Under the pieces are notes generated by a model. It was given only the letters and a program-made list of their open reading frames with translations. It did no database searches and was not told where the DNA came from. Positions 1 to 8,714 of a DNA stretch of 64,000 nucleotides are shown piece by piece. The position numbers and the translations under genes are program-made. Position 1 is the first letter of the stretch. The number at the start of each line of letters is the position of its first letter. This DNA is from CAYUET01 sp964443875. Its GTDB lineage: Bacteria; Auribacterota; JAFGBW01. Location of the stretch: NCBI GenBank assembly GCA_964443875.1, contig CAYUET010000006.1, positions 62,001 through 126,000 of the forward strand, read 5' to 3'.

Positions 1-1
1 C

Positions 2-1588
2 ATGAATACGAGGCTTCAGCCCATTTCGAATGTTTTCAGCAAATTCCCGAGACTGGTCAGGGATCTGTCCAAAAGCATCAATAAAGATATCGAACTGGTT
101 GTTTCGGGACAGGATGTGGAACTCGATAAATCGATCATTGAGCTGTTATCAGACCCTTTGACTCATCTTGTCCGTAATTCTGTTGACCATGGGGTTGAAG
201 CGCCTGAAGTCCGTGAAAAATCGGGAAAAAAGAAACAGGGGGTGATTTTTTTAAATGCCTACCATGAAGGCGGGAAAGTCATTATCGAGGTGAAAGACGA
301 TGGCAGCGGCATTAATGAGGCGAAAGTGAAGGCTAAAGCGATTCAGACAGGTCTTGTTACAAAAGAAGACGCGGATAAAATGACAGAAAAGCAGATTCAG
401 CATCTTATTTTTCACCCTGGCTTTTCAACCGCCACGGTAGTGACGAACATCTCAGGACGAGGTGTGGGAATGGATGTTGTTAAAAGTAACATTGAAAAAC
501 TGGGGGGAGTTATAGAGATTTATTCCTATCCCGGAAAAGGGACTCGTTTTCTTTTAAAACTGCCTTTAACCCTGGCTATTATTTCTTCTCTGATAGTCTC
601 TACCGAAGGTAAAAAATTTGCAATTCCTCAGGTCGGCGTTGAGGAACTGGTCAGAATCAGAGCCCAGGAATTAACCCAGAAAATCGAGCGGGTTCAAAAT
701 GCGGAAGTGCTCCGGCTCAGGGAAAAATTACTGCCTCTCATCAGGCTTTCCGATGTTTTGGGCATGGGATCAAGCTATTTTGATCCTGAAAATGGAGAAA
801 GAAAAGAAGACCGACGGAAAAGATGGTCTGAACGCAGAGGGAATAAAACTTTTGCTTCGGAAACGGGCGAAAGGAGAGCTCAGGACAAAGACAGGAGAAA
901 CAGTCAGAATAATGCGGTTAAGGTGGTTGTCTTAAAGGCCGGTAAAAGTAATTTCGGCCTGGTTGTGGAGGATGTCTTTGATAATGAAGAAATTGTCGTA
1001 AAACCCCTGTCGTCCTATTTAAAAACGACCAAATGTTATGCCGGTGCCGCGATCATGGGCGATGGAAAAGTGGCTATGATTTTAGACCCCATGGGGATTT
1101 CGCAATTTATGGATTTGAAGTTTGAGCATCTGGACAAACAGGCCGAAGAAGAAAAGCTTCAGGAAGCTGCTGAAGAAAATGAATATCTTGTTTTCGACCT
1201 GGGGGGATCTGAAAAAATTGCCATGGCGCTTAAAAAACTTTACCGTATTGAAAAAGTCAACGCAGCAGATCTGAAAACCATCGGAGAGCATCAGTATTTT
1301 ATTCAAGGGGATGCCACCATCAAAGTTGTCCGGCTTGATCACCATATCCGTCTTCAGCCTTTTGTTCCTGATGGAAAGAATTCTTATCTTTTAATACCCA
1401 AAGGATTGAAAAATCAGGTTGGAATTCTGGTGAGTCATATTTTTGATACTCTAAAGACAACCCGAACCATTGATGTTTCCAATGTCAAATTGGAGGGGAT
1501 AGCAGGGACTCTGATGGATGCAAAGGAATTATTGCTTGTTCTGGATCTGGATATGTTTTTTCAGTTAAGCGGAGAGGAAAGGGTTTAA
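2..1588 (+). CDS. cheA: Chemotaxis histidine kinase CheA, C-terminal part (5' end outside window)
   Basis: Sensor kinase of the chemotaxis array; it passes phosphate to CheY/CheB-type regulators. The visible part begins in the dimerisation/kinase junction (LQPI...FPRLVRDL), so the apparent first Met is internal and the Hpt and P2 domains lie upstream of the window. HATPase motifs are clear: N box around N59 (NSVDHG), G1 box D100-G103 (DDGSG) and G2 box near residue 152 (GRGVGM). A CheW-like regulatory domain follows (about 190-375), interrupted by a highly charged Arg/Glu/Lys stretch at about 263-303. A second CheW-like domain (about 390-525) ends the protein, so the C-terminus carries tandem CheW folds. 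cheW follows 3 nt later. Confidence 0.93.
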   Translation: MNTRLQPISNVFSKFPRLVRDLSKSINKDIELVVSGQDVELDKSIIELLSDPLTHLVRNSVDHGVEAPEVREKSGKKKQGVIFLNAYHEGGKVIIEVKDDGSGINEAKVKAKAIQTGLVTKEDADKMTEKQIQHLIFHPGFSTATVVTNISGRGVGMDVVKSNIEKLGGVIEIYSYPGKGTRFLLKLPLTLAIISSLIVSTEGKKFAIPQVGVEELVRIRAQELTQKIERVQNAEVLRLREKLLPLIRLSDVLGMGSSYFDPENGERKEDRRKRWSERRGNKTFASETGERRAQDKDRRNSQNNAVKVVVLKAGKSNFGLVVEDVFDNEEIVVKPLSSYLKTTKCYAGAAIMGDGKVAMILDPMGISQFMDLKFEHLDKQAEEEKLQEAAEENEYLVFDLGGSEKIAMALKKLYRIEKVNAADLKTIGEHQYFIQGDATIKVVRLDHHIRLQPFVPDGKNSYLLIPKGLKNQVGILVSHIFDTLKTTRTIDVSNVKLEGIAGTLMDAKELLLVLDLDMFFQLSGEERV

Positions 1589-1591
1589 GAA

Positions 1592-2059
1592 ATGATAGAA
1601 ATAGCCACTTTTTATCTTAATGGAAGTTTTTTCGGGATTCCCATGTCCTATGTCCGGGAAATCATAAGAAATATTGAATATACGCATGTGGAACTGACCG
1701 CTGAATATGTCACAGGACTTATGAATCTCCGCGGGCAGATTATCACTCTTCTTGATTTTGGGGTGAAATTCGGTTATCCTAAGCGTGAAATCACCAAACT
1801 CAGCCGCTGTATTGTTCTTAAAAAATTCAAAGCCCAGAGAGAAAATGAAGCCCTTTCAACAACAGGATCTGAAGAGATGATAGGACTGGTGGTGGACAAG
1901 GTGGGGGACATCATGGCTCTTGACGAGTCGAGGTTTGAATCTCCTCCTGCCAATATCGACGAACTGGACGGTTCTTTTCTGGATAAGGTGGTCACCCTGG
2001 ATGACCAGCTTTTAATGCTCCTGAATCTTAAAAAAATTCTTTCTCAGGATAAAGAATGA
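1592..2059 (+). CDS. cheW: Chemotaxis coupling protein CheW
   Basis: Adaptor linking CheA to chemoreceptors. The 155-residue product is a single CheW domain: an N-terminal strand with a hydrophobic pattern (IATFYLNGSFFGIPM), the usual V-R-E-I-I segment, the conserved G-L-M-N-L-R-G-Q-I core near residue 49, and a D-K-V-G-D-I segment near 105. It starts 3 nt after the cheA stop and is almost certainly co-transcribed. Length and motif order are normal for the family. A 201-nt gap separates it from the next gene, so the downstream hpt-cheB-cheR genes may have their own promoter. Confidence 0.92.
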   Translation: MIEIATFYLNGSFFGIPMSYVREIIRNIEYTHVELTAEYVTGLMNLRGQIITLLDFGVKFGYPKREITKLSRCIVLKKFKAQRENEALSTTGSEEMIGLVVDKVGDIMALDESRFESPPANIDELDGSFLDKVVTLDDQLLMLLNLKKILSQDKE

Positions 2060-2162
2060 TTCATAAAAGTTTTATTAGTAAACCCTGACGTTATATTGGC
2101 AGGATCCATCCCAGGGGTCCATAAGGCTGATATTTTGTTATACTGATATTTTAAAAACTGTT

Positions 2163-2183
2163 TCATCTGAAAAATACAGATGA
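2163..2183 (+). promoter_or_regulatory. Stem-loop in the cheW-hpt gap
   Basis: A perfect 7-bp inverted repeat, TCATCTG...CAGATGA with a 7-nt A/T loop, lies about 78 nt upstream of the Hpt gene in the only sizeable gap of the chemotaxis operon. No T-run follows, so it is not a convincing terminator. It may be a 5'-UTR hairpin or mRNA-processing site. No known riboswitch class was recognised. Confidence 0.3.
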
Positions 2184-2260
2184 GGTTGAACTCCTTGGGG
2201 ATGGAATTTTTATCAAATAGTTGCGATTTTCGGGCTTAAGAAATTGAGGAGTATAATAAA

Positions 2261-2617
2261 ATGAGTGAAAAAGAAATACCTCCCCCGGATTTTGATTTTC
2301 CAACTGTGGAGAAAATATCAGCTATCCTGAAATTAAATCAGGAAGTCACGAAGGATATCCTGAACGAATTAATTGAGACGCTGCCAGGTTATTTTGATAA
2401 GCTTCATCAGCTGATAAGCGTTCAAAACAGGGAAGAGGTAAAAACAGTCTCGCATACGATCAAAGGTTCCTGCGGAAATATGAGAATTGAAGGCATAAGG
2501 AAACTGGCAGAAGAAATAGAAAAGATGAATCCTTTCACTTTTGAAGAAGCGCTTGTTAAATATGAAAAAATGAAAGATTGTTTTGAACAGTTAAAATTGT
2601 TTTATGGAAAACAATAA
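2261..2617 (+). CDS. Stand-alone Hpt-domain phosphotransfer protein
   Basis: A small (118 aa) histidine phosphotransfer protein. The Hpt signature H-T-I-K-G-S is at residues 65-70, with H65 the expected phospho-accepting histidine, inside a helical bundle rich in Leu, Glu and Lys. A good Shine-Dalgarno (GAGGAG) lies upstream of ATG 2261. Its stop codon directly abuts the ATG of cheB, so it probably works with the CheA/CheB phosphorelay of this operon. The CheA N-terminus, which would normally carry an Hpt domain, is outside the window, so I cannot tell whether this protein supplements or replaces it. Confidence 0.85.
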   Translation: MSEKEIPPPDFDFPTVEKISAILKLNQEVTKDILNELIETLPGYFDKLHQLISVQNREEVKTVSHTIKGSCGNMRIEGIRKLAEEIEKMNPFTFEEALVKYEKMKDCFEQLKLFYGKQ

Positions 2618-3673
2618 ATGGCCGTTAAAGCTTTAATAGTAGACGATACCGTTACCTATAGAAAAATATTATCGGATATTCTTTCCGCGATGCCGGATAT
2701 TGAAATTATCGGCACAGCCCCTAATGGTGTGATTGCCCTGAGAAAAATTGCGCTTCAGCCTGTGGATATCGTTCTTCTGGATTTGTTCATGCCTGAGATG
2801 GATGGTATTGAAACTTTAAAACATATCCGGAAGGATCATCCCAAAACAAAAGTAGTGATGGTAAGCAGCGGGAATCCCTCGGATGTTAAGGATACGGTTT
2901 CAGCACTTGAACTGGGGGCTGTTGATTTTATCCGGAAACCGTCCCAGACGGATCCGCAGGCCAATTTGATTTTTTTGAAAAATGAAATTTCGCGGGTTTT
3001 GCATATTTTTCCTTTAAGAAACGATAAAAAAATTCTGCCGGTAACAGTTTCTCAGCCGGTAAAACCTGCCCCCCCTTTTTTAAAGACGCTGCCCCCCGTG
3101 CATGTAGATGTTTTGGCTGTGGGCATTTCAACCGGCGGACCGGAAGCCCTTCACAAGTTCATCCCTTTTCTACCGGAATCCCTTTCTGTTCCTGTCCTCC
3201 TTGTGCAGCATATGCCTCCTGTTTTTACAAATTCTCTGGCGGAAAGTCTGGCCAGGAAGTCAAAAGTGAAAGTGGTCGAGGCAAAAGAGGGCGAGCCTGT
3301 TGTGAAAGGTACGGTTTACATCGCTCCGGGAGGCAGACATATGACTGTAATGACTAAGGATTTAAAGAATGTGATCGCCCTGAATGACGGGCCCCCGGAA
3401 AACAGTTGCAGACCTTCCGTCGATGTTTTATTCCGATCCGTGGCTTCTGTGTACAAGCAGGGATCTGTCTTATCCCTTATCATGACCGGTATGGGTTCTG
3501 ACGGGCTTAACGGCGTTCGTGCTTTAAAAAGAAAAAACTGCTTCAGTATAACCCAGTCGGAATCAACCTGTGTTGTTTATGGAATGCCCAGAGCTGTGGA
3601 TGAGGCGGGTTTATCTGATTTATCTGTTCCCTTGCCTGAACTTGCAGAACAGGTTTCGAAATTGATCCATTAA
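2618..3673 (+). CDS. cheB: Protein-glutamate methylesterase CheB (copy 1)
   Basis: Response-regulator methylesterase that removes methyl groups from chemoreceptors during adaptation. The N-terminal receiver domain has D9/D10 and the phospho-acceptor D55 (LLDLFMPEMDG). After a Pro-rich linker (about 138-162) comes the esterase domain with the catalytic triad in context: S171 (GISTGGPEA), H198 (LVQHMPP) and D295 (TGMGSDG). Length (351 aa) is typical. The ATG follows the hpt stop with no gap, indicating translational coupling. A second, diverged CheB lies at 46102-47130 on the other strand. Confidence 0.95.
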   Translation: MAVKALIVDDTVTYRKILSDILSAMPDIEIIGTAPNGVIALRKIALQPVDIVLLDLFMPEMDGIETLKHIRKDHPKTKVVMVSSGNPSDVKDTVSALELGAVDFIRKPSQTDPQANLIFLKNEISRVLHIFPLRNDKKILPVTVSQPVKPAPPFLKTLPPVHVDVLAVGISTGGPEALHKFIPFLPESLSVPVLLVQHMPPVFTNSLAESLARKSKVKVVEAKEGEPVVKGTVYIAPGGRHMTVMTKDLKNVIALNDGPPENSCRPSVDVLFRSVASVYKQGSVLSLIMTGMGSDGLNGVRALKRKNCFSITQSESTCVVYGMPRAVDEAGLSDLSVPLPELAEQVSKLIH

Positions 3674-3688
3674 CAGGAGATTACGCTT

Positions 3689-4279
3689 ATGCAGATTTTG
3701 TGTGTGGATGATGACATCATTTCTATCAAAATTTATGAAAATGTCCTATTGCAGAATGGTTTTCAGAAAAATGAAATCTCGCTGGCAAAAAATGCAGATG
3801 AAGCTTTGAATCTTATTCATACCTATCATTTTGATATTCTTATTACGGATCTCATCATGCCCGATATGTCGGGACTCGAGCTTTTAAAGGAAACCAAGCT
3901 TCATTCTCCGGAAACTGAGGTTATTGTCGCTACGGGTTTTGCTTCAATTGAATCCGCTATAACGGCGATGAAGCTGGGTGCGAGGGATTATATCACCAAA
4001 CCCATAGATACTTCGATGATGATGGAAAAGGTCAGAAATGTCTGTGATTTTGTGAATCAGAAGAAAGAGGCCGAGGATTACCGCTATGCCATGGAAATGG
4101 TGGAAAGCAGCGCCAGTCATGATTTGTCAGCCCTGGAAATAAAGCTCTACCTGTATATGCAGACAGTGGAAGGAATCCAGGATATTCTTAACTCCAAAGG
4201 TTCAGCGGAAGAAAAAATCGAGCATTTGAAGAAATTGATTGAGAAAGTCAACGAGGATGTAAAGAAAAGCAATGCTTAA
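3689..4279 (+). CDS. Response regulator with receiver domain and helical C-terminal extension
   Basis: The 196-residue protein begins with a complete receiver domain (residues 1-125: acidic pocket D7-D9, phospho-acceptor D54 in LITDLIMPDMSG, conserved K near 107 in YITKP). The remaining 70 residues are charged and helical, with no DNA-binding or enzymatic motif that I recognise, so it may act by protein-protein contact, perhaps on the chemotaxis array. It lies 15 nt after cheB and overlaps cheR by 8 nt, so it belongs to the same operon. Confidence 0.85.
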   Translation: MQILCVDDDIISIKIYENVLLQNGFQKNEISLAKNADEALNLIHTYHFDILITDLIMPDMSGLELLKETKLHSPETEVIVATGFASIESAITAMKLGARDYITKPIDTSMMMEKVRNVCDFVNQKKEAEDYRYAMEMVESSASHDLSALEIKLYLYMQTVEGIQDILNSKGSAEEKIEHLKKLIEKVNEDVKKSNA

Positions 4280-5105
4280 TCCTAAAGAACTTTCACTCTG
4301 GCGTGATTTTATTGTGGAACAATGCGGGATCTGCTTTGATGAAAACAAAGCCTATCTTCTTGAAAACAAGCTTTACGGCCTTCTGGTTGAAACAGGCAGC
4401 AGGGATTTTTTTGACTTTTATCAGAAAGTGATCCAGCAGAACAACCCGGCAATGAAACAGCGAATAGTGGAATCGCTCACTATTCATGAAACGCTCTGGT
4501 TCAGAGATATGAAGCCCTTTGTGATTCTTGAAAAAATCCTGTTCCCACAGCTTCTGGATTCCGTTTTTTATGCCAAAAAACAAAAAATACGGATCTGGTC
4601 TTCCGCCTGTTCCACAGGACAGGAACCTTATTCCATTGCTATCCTGGCCAATCTTTTCTGCCAGGCTAAAAATTTGAATCCGTCCGATGTTTTTGAAATT
4701 ACAGCGACTGATATTTCGAACAAGGCGTTGGCTTCAGCTAAGGATGCCCAGTATAATTATCTTTCGATCAGCCGGGGGCTGTCTGAAGAAAAGAAAAACA
4801 GGTTTTTTGTTTCCGACGGAAAAAACTGGAAAATCAAGGACGCGATTCAGAATCTGGTACAGTTCAGACAGTTCAATCTTAAGGATTCCTTCGGCTGGCT
4901 TGGGCATCAGGATATTGTTTTTTGCCGGAATGTCTGTATTTACTTCAATGACAGCCTGAAAAAACAGATCCTTCAGAATATCCATTCTGTTTTGAATCCC
5001 TCAGGTTTTTTATTCCTTGGGGCTACAGAATCCCTTTTGGGATACACGTCCTTGTTTCAGGTGCTGGTCAGTGATGGCGCTTTGTATTATACGGTTAAAA
5101 AATAA
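4272..5105 (+). CDS. cheR: Chemoreceptor glutamate methyltransferase CheR
   Basis: Uses S-adenosylmethionine to methylate glutamates of chemoreceptors, opposing CheB. The 277-aa protein has the helical N-terminal domain, then the SAM-binding motif around residues 112-122 (SSACSTGQEPY), the ATDIS motif near 145, and the C-terminal catalytic-fold signatures (VFCRNVCIYF, LGATESL). It overlaps the preceding regulator gene by 8 nt and is the last gene of the chemotaxis operon. The next gene is convergent. No pentapeptide receptor tether is visible at the C-terminus. Confidence 0.95.
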   Translation: MLNPKELSLWRDFIVEQCGICFDENKAYLLENKLYGLLVETGSRDFFDFYQKVIQQNNPAMKQRIVESLTIHETLWFRDMKPFVILEKILFPQLLDSVFYAKKQKIRIWSSACSTGQEPYSIAILANLFCQAKNLNPSDVFEITATDISNKALASAKDAQYNYLSISRGLSEEKKNRFFVSDGKNWKIKDAIQNLVQFRQFNLKDSFGWLGHQDIVFCRNVCIYFNDSLKKQILQNIHSVLNPSGFLFLGATESLLGYTSLFQVLVSDGALYYTVKK

Positions 5106-5158
5106 TTTCCGGACGGTTTTCGCAGTCAGAGGAAAAAGGCATGGAAATACTTTTTATC

Positions 5159-7021
5159 CTAAAAAAAACGCTTATGCCATAAGGCCAGATTCATCAATGC
5201 CCATAAAATATGATTATGGTTATGTTTTTTATTCAAATGTTCCCGGATCAGTCTTTTTAAATAGTCCTGATTGATGAACTCCTGAATAACAGGCGAGCCC
5301 GATAAAAGGGAAACCATGAAATCCTTCAGATCTTCCCTGAGCCAGTTTTTGACCGGAAGACTATATCCCTGTTTGCCTCTCTGAATGATGTTTTCAGGCA
5401 GAAAATGATATTTTGAAAGCATTTTTCTGAGGATGTATTTGGTGGTGAATCCTTTTAATTTGAGTGTATGGGGGATCGTTCCGCAGAATTCTACAAATTC
5501 ATAGTCAAGAAAGGGGACTCGCACTTCCAAGGATGTGGCCATGCTCATCTTATCCACTTTCATTAAAACGCTGTCGACCATGGTCAGGTTGATATCGGCA
5601 AAAATATCCTGATCCACCGGATCTTTCGATTCACAGAGGCGTTTAATGGCATAAACCGGGTCAAAAGGGGTGAACTGGATTTTGGAAGCGGCCTGGGGAA
5701 TGAAAAGGCTTTTTTCAAATTCAGCCTGCATAAAATACTGCCATCTCAGGGCCCCCACGGGATCCGGATGCATGGAGCCTTCAATAAATCGTTTCAGCAT
5801 GTTGATGGCGCCTTTTTTCTGAGGCTGGTCAGGAAGCCTCATGATAAGGGGATTCAGGGCCATGTTACGGATAAAGGAGGGGACAAGCTCATAATAGCGG
5901 TTTAACCTTGCGGCTTTGAAACGATCATATCCTAAAAGAACCTCGTCTCCGCCTTCGCCGCTTAAACAGACTTTGACCTGTTCACGGGCTTTGCAGGAGA
6001 TCAGATAAAAGGGAAGAGTGGAAAGGTCTGTCATGGGCTCATCCAGATGATAAAGACTTTTTTCAATATCGTCGGGGCTTACCGGATCAATCATTAAAAC
6101 ATTATGCTCGGTTTTATAGTAATCCGAAACCTGTTTGGCATAGGGAAGTTCTGAAAAGGACTGATCCCGGTAGCCGATGGAAAAGGATTTGAGAGTCTGG
6201 GGGTAAAGTTTTTTGGCAAATCCGGTGACTGTCGAAGAGTCCAGACCTCCGGATAAGAAGACCCCGACAGGAACATCACTTAAAAGTCGTTTACGGACAG
6301 CCTCTTCGGTCGCCTGGTAGAGCCTGTCCGCGATTTCTTCCTCATCGGAGGCTCTGGGTTTGAATTTAAGCTCCCAGTATTTATGAATGGAAAGGTTGTT
6401 TTCTGAAAAAATTGCATAATGCCCCTGCCTGAGCTTGCTGATATGATTAAACATGGTGTTGGGCGCAGGAACAAATTCATAGCCCAGATAATAGTAAAGG
6501 GACTGAAGATTCACTTCTTTTTTGACAACATCCGATTCAAGGATGCATTTGATTTCAGAGCCGAAGAGGAATTTACCATCCTTGAAATAATAATAGAGAG
6601 GTTTGATTCCGAGACGGTCTCTGGCCAGAAAGAGTTCCTTTTTCAGATTGTCCCAGATGGCGATTCCGAACATGCCGTTAAAACGTTTAAGGCATTCAGG
6701 ACCCCATTCAATGAAGGCGTAAAGAACGGTTTCTGTATCGGTTTTACTTTTGAACGTATACCCCTTCTTAAGCAGTTCATCATGGATGGAGAGAAAATTA
6801 TAAATTTCTCCGTTGTAAACTATCCAGTATCTTTTATCCTCGGAATGCATGGGCTGGTTGCCGTTGGGGGATAGGTCGATGATGCTTAAACGCGCATTTC
6901 CGATCGACATGTCTTCAAATGTTTGAAATCCCTGGGCATCAGGTCCTCGATGGTGAATTTTCTGAACCATCCGGCTGACCAGGGAATCGTCTTTCCAGTT
7001 AAAACCACATATGCCACACAT
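5159..7021 (-). CDS. asnB: Asparagine synthetase (glutamine-hydrolysing)
   Basis: Transfers amide nitrogen from glutamine to aspartate, or to a sugar or peptide substrate in some surface-polymer clusters. It has an N-terminal class II glutaminase domain with the catalytic Cys2 (MCGICG) and Q/E-rich pocket residues (YNGEIYNF near 69-76). A C-terminal AsnB-type synthetase domain carries the ATP pyrophosphatase loop SGGLDSS at residues 257-263. Length (620 aa) is normal for the bacterial AsnB type found in exopolysaccharide loci. It is followed in the same direction by surface-polysaccharide-type genes, with 22 nt to the acyltransferase upstream of it. A role in surface polymer modification is possible but not shown. 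Confidence 0.92.
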   Translation of the reverse strand: MCGICGFNWKDDSLVSRMVQKIHHRGPDAQGFQTFEDMSIGNARLSIIDLSPNGNQPMHSEDKRYWIVYNGEIYNFLSIHDELLKKGYTFKSKTDTETVLYAFIEWGPECLKRFNGMFGIAIWDNLKKELFLARDRLGIKPLYYYFKDGKFLFGSEIKCILESDVVKKEVNLQSLYYYLGYEFVPAPNTMFNHISKLRQGHYAIFSENNLSIHKYWELKFKPRASDEEEIADRLYQATEEAVRKRLLSDVPVGVFLSGGLDSSTVTGFAKKLYPQTLKSFSIGYRDQSFSELPYAKQVSDYYKTEHNVLMIDPVSPDDIEKSLYHLDEPMTDLSTLPFYLISCKAREQVKVCLSGEGGDEVLLGYDRFKAARLNRYYELVPSFIRNMALNPLIMRLPDQPQKKGAINMLKRFIEGSMHPDPVGALRWQYFMQAEFEKSLFIPQAASKIQFTPFDPVYAIKRLCESKDPVDQDIFADINLTMVDSVLMKVDKMSMATSLEVRVPFLDYEFVEFCGTIPHTLKLKGFTTKYILRKMLSKYHFLPENIIQRGKQGYSLPVKNWLREDLKDFMVSLLSGSPVIQEFINQDYLKRLIREHLNKKHNHNHILWALMNLALWHKRFF

Positions 7022-7043
7022 AGTAATCCTTTCAGCAATTTTT

Positions 7044-7784
7044 TTAAGGGCTGCGCCGGTCTCTTATCACTTTTGCAGGGATCCCGACAGCCACTGAGTA
7101 TTCAGGAAGGGACCGGGTGACAACCGCCCCTGTACCGATCACCGAGTGGTCTCCAATGGTGACTCCATCCTGAACTTTTACGTCTGCACCAAACCAGCAG
7201 TTGGCGCCGATTTCAATTCCTTTGGAGAGAGAATCCTGTTCGTAAACGGTTTTATCCAGTTCAGAAGCACTGTGATCTCCTCCGATAAAATAACAGTAAG
7301 CCGCAACAAGGCAGTTTTCCTTAAGTCTTACTGTGCTCCCGGAAAAAATATAGCTGTTAAAGCCGATATTGACATGTTTTTCAAGGATAATATTCCCGTT
7401 TTTGGAGCTTAAAATGGTATTCCTGCCTATAAATACATGGTCGCCGATCAGGATGCCCTGATTGGTATCCCCCTTGGCATCGAGAAGACAGTTGTCATCG
7501 ATAATGGCATTGTCGCAGATTTCAATTTTATTCGGATGTCTCAAATTAATATTAGAACCGAAGACCACGCCTTTTCCGCATTTTTTTAAAAGCAGGGGGA
7601 AGAGCTTGCCTCGCAGAAATAAACCGAGAGCACCGGGAACCCATGAAGAACAGAGCATGATGAATTCATATTTGAATAAAGGCCAGAACCCTTTTTGTCC
7701 AATCACGAGATCACAGTATTTTTGAATTTTTGAGGAGGATTTTCCTTCCATTTCCATACGGACTCTATAACTGATTTCTTTCAT
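7044..7784 (-). CDS. Left-handed beta-helix (hexapeptide repeat) O-acyltransferase
   Basis: The 246-aa protein has irregular [LIV]-G-x-x-x-x hexapeptide repeats from about residue 70 to the end (for example IEIGANCWFGADVKV, VTIGDHSVIGTGAVV). It ends with the family-typical V-G-I-P-A-K-V-I segment. Such enzymes transfer acetyl or other acyl groups to sugars, using a His such as the one in the GGDHSAS loop. It sits directly upstream of asnB and downstream of the outer-membrane protein gene on the same strand, so a role in surface-glycan modification is inferred. The acceptor cannot be told from sequence. Confidence 0.85.
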   Translation of the reverse strand: MKEISYRVRMEMEGKSSSKIQKYCDLVIGQKGFWPLFKYEFIMLCSSWVPGALGLFLRGKLFPLLLKKCGKGVVFGSNINLRHPNKIEICDNAIIDDNCLLDAKGDTNQGILIGDHVFIGRNTILSSKNGNIILEKHVNIGFNSYIFSGSTVRLKENCLVAAYCYFIGGDHSASELDKTVYEQDSLSKGIEIGANCWFGADVKVQDGVTIGDHSVIGTGAVVTRSLPEYSVAVGIPAKVIRDRRSP

Positions 7785-7802
7785 GTAGCCGTCTTGAAAA
7801 TG

Positions 7803-8693
7803 TTAAAATTCGTATTTTATGCCTACAGAGGCCGTATAATGACTGAGGTCAAATTCGTTATAACGGACATCCACGGGATTGCCGTAAAAGGCCATGGTGT
7901 AAGTGTTGTCCACCGTGACCTCGGTATACCGGAAATTGAAATCCGCATGAAGATGCTCGATCAGTTCAACCACACATCCCAGATTAACAAGCCATCCCCA
8001 GGCTTTGTCCAGCTCAAAGGTTCGTGTAAAGCCGCCGTTGGGCCAGGAAGGGGAGCCGTTTGCCCTCCAGTAAGCGTATTCCCTGTCAGCGGGTCTCCAG
8101 TCGCCGTTTTCATCCGGGCTGAAGCCGTAATGCCACCAGCCTTTACTGACGGAAGTGTCATTGAAATAAACCGCGCCGACTCCCCCATAGGGCGTAAAGC
8201 GGGAATCATTGGAATAAGAGGCGTTTAAGCAGAGCAGGGGGCCGGATAATTCCAGTGTCCCATCATTCTGACTGTAATTATAAGTCGTGATCGTTCCCAT
8301 GGCAATGCGAGTCCATGAGGCTTCAAGAAAAAAATCCATATTCCAGAGGCGGGTAAGGGTTACATCCAGGAACAAGCGTGTAGGATCATAGTTCTGTCTG
8401 GCATCCAGTTTATCAATGGAACCGATAAAATCATCTTTTTCAGTTTTCAGCCTGAAATATTCCATCCGGGTTCCTATGGACACTTTATCGCCCAGAATAT
8501 GGGTTGTCCTTTCCCCGAATTCTTTGAATCTGCCTTTAAACCAGGGGACCTGAGCAGATGGGGAAGAAACTGTTGAGGCTTCTGAGGAAAGTCCCGGATT
8601 TAAAGTTCCCGCTCCTTCTGAGAGTGAATCTTCGGAAAAGACAGGCAGTATCAGAACGAGAAAAATCAGAAAGAAAGAAATAAGAGTCTGCAT
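7803..8693 (-). CDS. Exported protein, probable outer-membrane beta-barrel
   Basis: No named family was recognised. A clear signal peptide (hydrophobic residues 3-19, then F-S-E) is followed by a Ser/Glu-rich linker. A long region of alternating aromatic and polar residues then shows repeated amphipathic strands (for example FFLEASWTRIAMGTI and HADFNFRYTEVTV). The C-terminus ends in aromatic Phe (ASVGIKYEF), the usual recognition end for outer-membrane barrel insertion. Length (296 aa) suits an 8-10-strand barrel of the OmpW/OprF type. It lies between the acyltransferase and epimerase genes with only 18-21 nt on either side. Confidence 0.7.
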   Translation of the reverse strand: MQTLISFFLIFLVLILPVFSEDSLSEGAGTLNPGLSSEASTVSSPSAQVPWFKGRFKEFGERTTHILGDKVSIGTRMEYFRLKTEKDDFIGSIDKLDARQNYDPTRLFLDVTLTRLWNMDFFLEASWTRIAMGTITTYNYSQNDGTLELSGPLLCLNASYSNDSRFTPYGGVGAVYFNDTSVSKGWWHYGFSPDENGDWRPADREYAYWRANGSPSWPNGGFTRTFELDKAWGWLVNLGCVVELIEHLHADFNFRYTEVTVDNTYTMAFYGNPVDVRYNEFDLSHYTASVGIKYEF

Positions 8694-8714
8694 TTCGATT
8701 CTCCTGGATAATTA

